A stretch of 64,000 nt of DNA from Cryptomeria japonica (lineage: Eukaryota; Streptophyta; Pinopsida; Cupressales; Cupressaceae). Shown here in pieces: positions 60,400 through 64,000 of this stretch. How positions within the stretch are numbered: position 1 is the stretch's first letter; each line of letters opens with the position of its first letter. Under the pieces are notes generated by a model, which searched no databases, had not been told where the DNA came from, and saw nothing but the letters and a program-made list of their open reading frames with translations. The DNA lies in assembly GCF_030272615.1 (NCBI RefSeq), contig NC_081406.1, positions 172,444,361 to 172,508,360 of the forward strand, read 5' to 3'. A program made the position numbers and the translations under genes.

Positions 60400-61560
60400 T
60401 ATGGTACCTAATAGTTCAAGTTCATCTAGTTTAGCTACAGTTGTCTTTTAGAGAGAAATTCCTAGGCTTGATAGAATAAATTACAGAGTATGGAAGATTC
60501 GGATGGAGACTCATCTAAGATGTCTTTGTAAGGAAATTTGGGAAATCACAGAGAATGGTGTTACTCCTTTTAATCTAGCATCTAGCAATCCTCCTCCAGA
60601 ATACTTGGATAAGGAGCTTGAGAATGATTGTAGACCTAGAAAATCCCTCTTGTGTGCACTTTATGATCAACAAATAATGGGATTGACTGACAAATCAATA
60701 TAAAAGGCTATATGGGACAAGTTTGAGACTCTTAATGAAGGTGACCCTACTGTTAACATTTCTAAACTTGATCGTTACCAGGTGAGATATGAAAACTTGA
60801 AGATGGAAGAAGATGAAAGGATTACTGCATTTATGGAAAGGGTAAATGAAATTGTCATGGGAAATCAATGTTGTGGTGGATCGCTAAGTGAAGATTAAAT
60901 AGTTTCTAAAGTTCTAAGAGCTTTACCACCAGCTTATAAGATGAAGCTTACTGCAATTGATGAATTGAGCACAATGGTTAATACTTCTATCAATAGAGAT
61001 ACCTTGGTTGAGAAATTATCTTCTCTTCAACTTGAAGAATTTGGACCTTCTGGAGCTGTGAAGTTTGAACCATCTTTTCATGCATTTACATCATCAACCG
61101 ACAAGCAAGATTGGATAGATTTGTATGCAAAGGAATTGGAAGATATGAAATGGGAAGATGAAGAATTTGAGCAACTTGAAACCCTATTTTCTAGAAGAGT
61201 ACCTAAAGGACTAGTAGGATTTAAGTATGAAGGAAAATCACCTTTTAAATGTTTTGCATGTAATAAGATAGGTCATTTCACATCTAGATGTCCTTAAAGG
61301 AATTAAAGATTTGAAGATAAATCTAGAAGATATTTTAAGCCTAACCCTAGATATCAAAACAAGCATAAGTACAAAAAAAACATAGATAAATCATGCTACA
61401 TTGTGGATGAGGAAGGTGTGACTGATTCTAATGATGAACTAGCACAAGACTCTGCTAGTGGTTCCGGAAATGGAAAGGAATGGGTGTTCCTGGCTATCAA
61501 GGAAGATGATCTAGAACTGAAAGAGAATGTACCTGAAGAAAAGGCCCTTGCCACTAAAAT
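60400..61560 (+). pseudogene. copia gag (broken)
   Basis: A reading begins at ATG 60,401 (MVPNSSSSS), with stops near 60,448 and 60,701 and a third in SED-stop-IVSKVL near 60,897. UBN2/Retrotran_gag-type wording includes NYRVWKIRMETHLRC, AIWDKFETLNEGDP, LKMEEDERITAFMERVNEI and VSKVLRALPPAYKMK. A zinc knuckle at 61,250-61,291 is intact (CFACNKIGHFTSRC, C-x2-C-x4-H-x4-C). The frame then runs through an acidic linker into the protease. Gag packages the element RNA; this copy cannot be made full length. Confidence 0.85.
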
Positions 61561-61564
61561 TGAA

Positions 61565-61930
61565 GATAAGGGCTAATGGGTAATTGATAGTGGATGTTCA
61601 CATCATATGACTGGAGATAAAAGGAATTTTATATCTTTTGCAACAATTTGATGGTGGTCTGGTTAGATTTGGAGATGACAAATCATGCATGATCAAAGGA
61701 AAAGGAACTACATCATTAGATGGTAAGCACAATAATGATAATTTTTATTATGTTGAAGGTTTAAGGCATAATCTTATGAGTGTAGGATAGTTAGTGGATA
61801 AGGGATTTTAATTACAATTCAAGGATGGAAAATGCAAGATCATTAATAGATCTAGATTGGAGATTGCAAACGGTACTCAAACAAAGGGTAATATATTTCA
61901 TTTGGATTCCGGTGAGAAGATGTGATTGCA
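61565..61930 (+). pseudogene. copia protease (broken)
   Basis: WVIDSGCSHHMTGDKRNF near 61,578 is the copia protease active site (DSG-C, with HHMTG) and follows a stop. The later YVEGLRHNLMSVG and NGTQTKGNIFHLDSG blocks (61,750-61,915) match the usual end of the domain. At least one shift occurs between them. Confidence 0.8.
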
Positions 61931-62940
61931 CAAATTGATGAGAGTTGTCTTTGGCATAAATGGCTATGTTATGTGAATTTCGATTGCATGGTAAAGATTA
62001 GTTCAACTAAGGTAGTTAGAGATATACCTAAGATTGTGAAACCGTATAATCCGGTATGTAAAGAATGTTAAATGGGAAAACAGGTTAGAACCTCTTTTAG
62101 GAGTATACAAGATAAATATAATGATGTTCTTGATCTTATTCATACCGATTTGTGTGGTCTTGTAAGAATTAAAAGTTTTCAAGGTGATAGATAGTTTATG
62201 CTAATCATTGATGATTATTCTAGAATGATGTGGGTTACTTTTCTAAGGGAGAAATCTGAGGCTTTTGGAAAGTTTAAATTCTTTAAAGCTGAGGTTGAAA
62301 CTAAGACAAGATTGAAGATTAAGTGCTTAAGGCTAGATCATGGTGGATAATTCACATCGGATGAGTTTAATAACTTTTGTGAGAAGCATGGCATAATGAG
62401 ACAATTTTCTACTCCCTGGATACCTTAGCAGAATGGAGTTGTGGAAAGAAAGAATACAACTATCTTGGATGTTCCTAGAACCATGATGATGGAAGCTAAT
62501 CTACCTCATATCTACTGAAGAGAAGTAGTGAGCACAATAGTTTATATATTCAATAGAGTTCATATCAAAGGAGAAACTAGTAAGACACCTTATGAATTAT
62601 GGTTTGGCAATACACCTACAATTAAGTACTTCAAAATATTTGGTATTAAATGTTATATCACAAGAGATGATTTCATTGACAAGTTTGATCCTAGACGTGA
62701 TGAAGGAATATTTCTTGTTTATTCTAATCAGAGCAAAGCATATAGACATTATAACAAGAGATTGCAAAGAATTATGGAGAGCACTAATGTCAATATGGAT
62801 GAGCAGAATAGAAGTCAAATTAGAATTTATGAGCAAGAAATGACATTGAAAATGATCATAACTAAACCGGTAACACCTAATGATGTATGTTTAATCATTC
62901 AGAAGATTAGATCATTGGAGATAAGAACAATGGAGTGATG
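61931..62940 (+). pseudogene. copia integrase (broken)
   Basis: The zinc module reads WHKWLCYVNF ... CKEC-stop-MGKQ; the second His position is Tyr. The catalytic core keeps D in HTDLCG (62,141), D in RLDHGG (62,332) and E in NGVVERKN (62,438), the full DDE set. Later parts include TSKTPYELWFGNTPTIKYFK and FGIKCYITRDDFIDKFDPR (62,580-62,700), then DEGIFLVYSNQSKAYR. Stops at TPWIP-stop-QNG, HGG-stop-FTS and others break it. This domain sits before RT, which defines copia. Confidence 0.88.
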
Positions 62941-63009
62941 ATAAGAAGAAGATTGGCAGCTAATGAGCTATGTTTAATTTCTCAAGTTGAACCAGTATCA
63001 GTAACTGAA

Positions 63010-64000
63010 GCATGTAAAGATGAAAGCTATGGAAGAAGAATTAGATCAGATAGAAAAGAATAACACATGGACTTTAGTTCCCCAACCTAAAAATAAGAAT
63101 GTTATTGTAACTAAATGGTTTTTTAGGAATAAATTAAATGAAGATGGACAAGTTGTGAGGAATAAAGCTAGATTGGTTTGTAAAGGATAATCTTGGAAGG
63201 AAGGAACTGATTATGGTGAAACTTTTGCACTTGTAGCTAGGATTGAAGCTGTAAGATTATTTCTTGCCTATGTTGCACATAAAAACTACAAGGTTTATCA
63301 GATGGATGTTAAGTGTGCTTTTCTAAATGGGGATCCTGATGAGTAAGTTTATATTGAGCAACCTGATGGTTTTTCACTTTCAAATGATAAAACATGGTTT
63401 GCAGGTTAAAGAAAGCCTTATATGGATTGAAACATGCACCTAGAGCTTGGTATGCAAGGTTGGACAAATATCTTTTAAAGCTTGGCTTCACTAAAGGTAA
63501 TGCTAATAGTAATCTATATTATAAAGTCATTGATGATGATATACTCATTATTGAGTTCTTTGTTGATGACATCATTTTTGGAGGTGAAGATAAGTTGTGC
63601 ATGGAATTTTCTAAAAATATGGAGAAAGAATTTGAAATGTCTATGATTGGGGAAATAAAATTTTCTTAGGTTTCCAGATTACTCAAACTGAAAAAGGTAT
63701 TTTCATCTATCAAACTAAGTATGCTAGGGATATGTTGAAGAAATTTCATATGGAAAATTCTGAACTGGTTAGTACTCCTATTGTTACAAGTGAAAATTTG
63801 ACAAAGAAAGATGAATCAGCACCGATAAATCCTACAAGATACAAGTCTATGATTGGAGGTCTGTTATATTTGACTCAAAATAGACCGGATATAATGAATG
63901 CAGTTTTCATTGCATCAAGATATCAAAGTGATCCTAGAGAAAATCATGAGAGTGCAGTGAAAAGGATTTTTAGATACTTACAAGGAACATTTGAATATGG
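63010..64000 (+). pseudogene. copia reverse transcriptase (broken, partial)
   Basis: RVT_2-type [62 protein letters not shown] and [17 protein letters not shown] with the first catalytic Asp (63,303). After a stop and frame change come LKKALYGLKHAPRAWYARLD and the catalytic box FFVDDIIFGG (63,557). The reading continues with shifts (KYARDMLKKFHMENSE, YKSMIGGLLYLTQNRPDI) to the window end, where the RNase H part would follow. Stops and frameshifts disable it. Confidence 0.88.

Larger units (their letters stand above)
59138..64000 (+). mobile_element. Ty1/copia LTR retrotransposon, cut by the window end
   Basis: A 1.2-kb LTR, Met-tRNA-type primer site, then gag, PR, INT and RT in copia order (integrase before RT). 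The right part and 3' LTR lie outside. Several stops and frameshifts show the copy is inactive. Confidence 0.9.

Overview
This window looks like a stretch of a large, repeat-rich plant nuclear genome, most likely a gymnosperm (conifer-like). No intact cellular gene is visible in 64 kb. Almost everything recognisable is retrotransposon sequence at different stages of decay, set in AT-rich DNA. The organism call is an inference from plant-type PBS/PPT signals, Tat-like, chromovirus-like and copia elements, plant LINE RNase H domains and the overall style; it is not proven.

Layout: 0.2-5.6 kb, a decayed but structurally complete Ty3/gypsy element (gag-PR-RT-RH-INT, + strand). 5.6-6.7 kb, an orphan gypsy leader fragment. 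9.4-11.6 kb, a decayed unrecognised coding region (-). 13.4-15.0 kb, a 5'-truncated LINE (-) framed by a perfect 16-bp target-site duplication. 15.7-24.0 kb, a gypsy-type element with LTRs, gag and a protease-like region but no RT or integrase core. 24.1-25.8 kb, two LINE RNase H remnants (-). 26.05-37.58 kb, a younger Tat-like gypsy element with about 98% identical LTRs and a 5-bp duplication. It carries gag, then a protease joined in frame to an integrase C-terminus, and on the opposite strand a captured Plant Mobile Domain gene that still has an apparent intron.

38.5-46.6 kb is the least ordinary part: diverged inverted repeats and CT/GA-rich arms enclose 5.5 kb of a palindromic satellite (about 70-bp unit, 17-bp hairpin arms) with higher-order blocks. 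At 46.75-47.04 kb lies a fragment of a host-type heavy-metal-associated isoprenylated protein (HIPP). 47-51.9 kb is AT-rich, with a degenerate telomere-like tract at 48.1 kb and a GT-rich block. 52.0-55.3 kb holds a decayed gypsy element on the - strand, 57.4-59.1 kb holds RNase H and RT fragments of Tat/Athila-like gypsy elements in an unexpected order, and 59.14-64.0 kb is a copia element (LTR, gag, PR, INT, RT) cut by the window end.

The gene products do not form a working pathway. They are parts of retrotransposon polyproteins (Gag packages RNA, PR cleaves the polyprotein, RT/RNase H copies RNA into DNA, INT inserts it), nearly all disabled. Many of the stops replace CAG, CAA or CGA codons, as expected from long-term loss of methylated cytosines.
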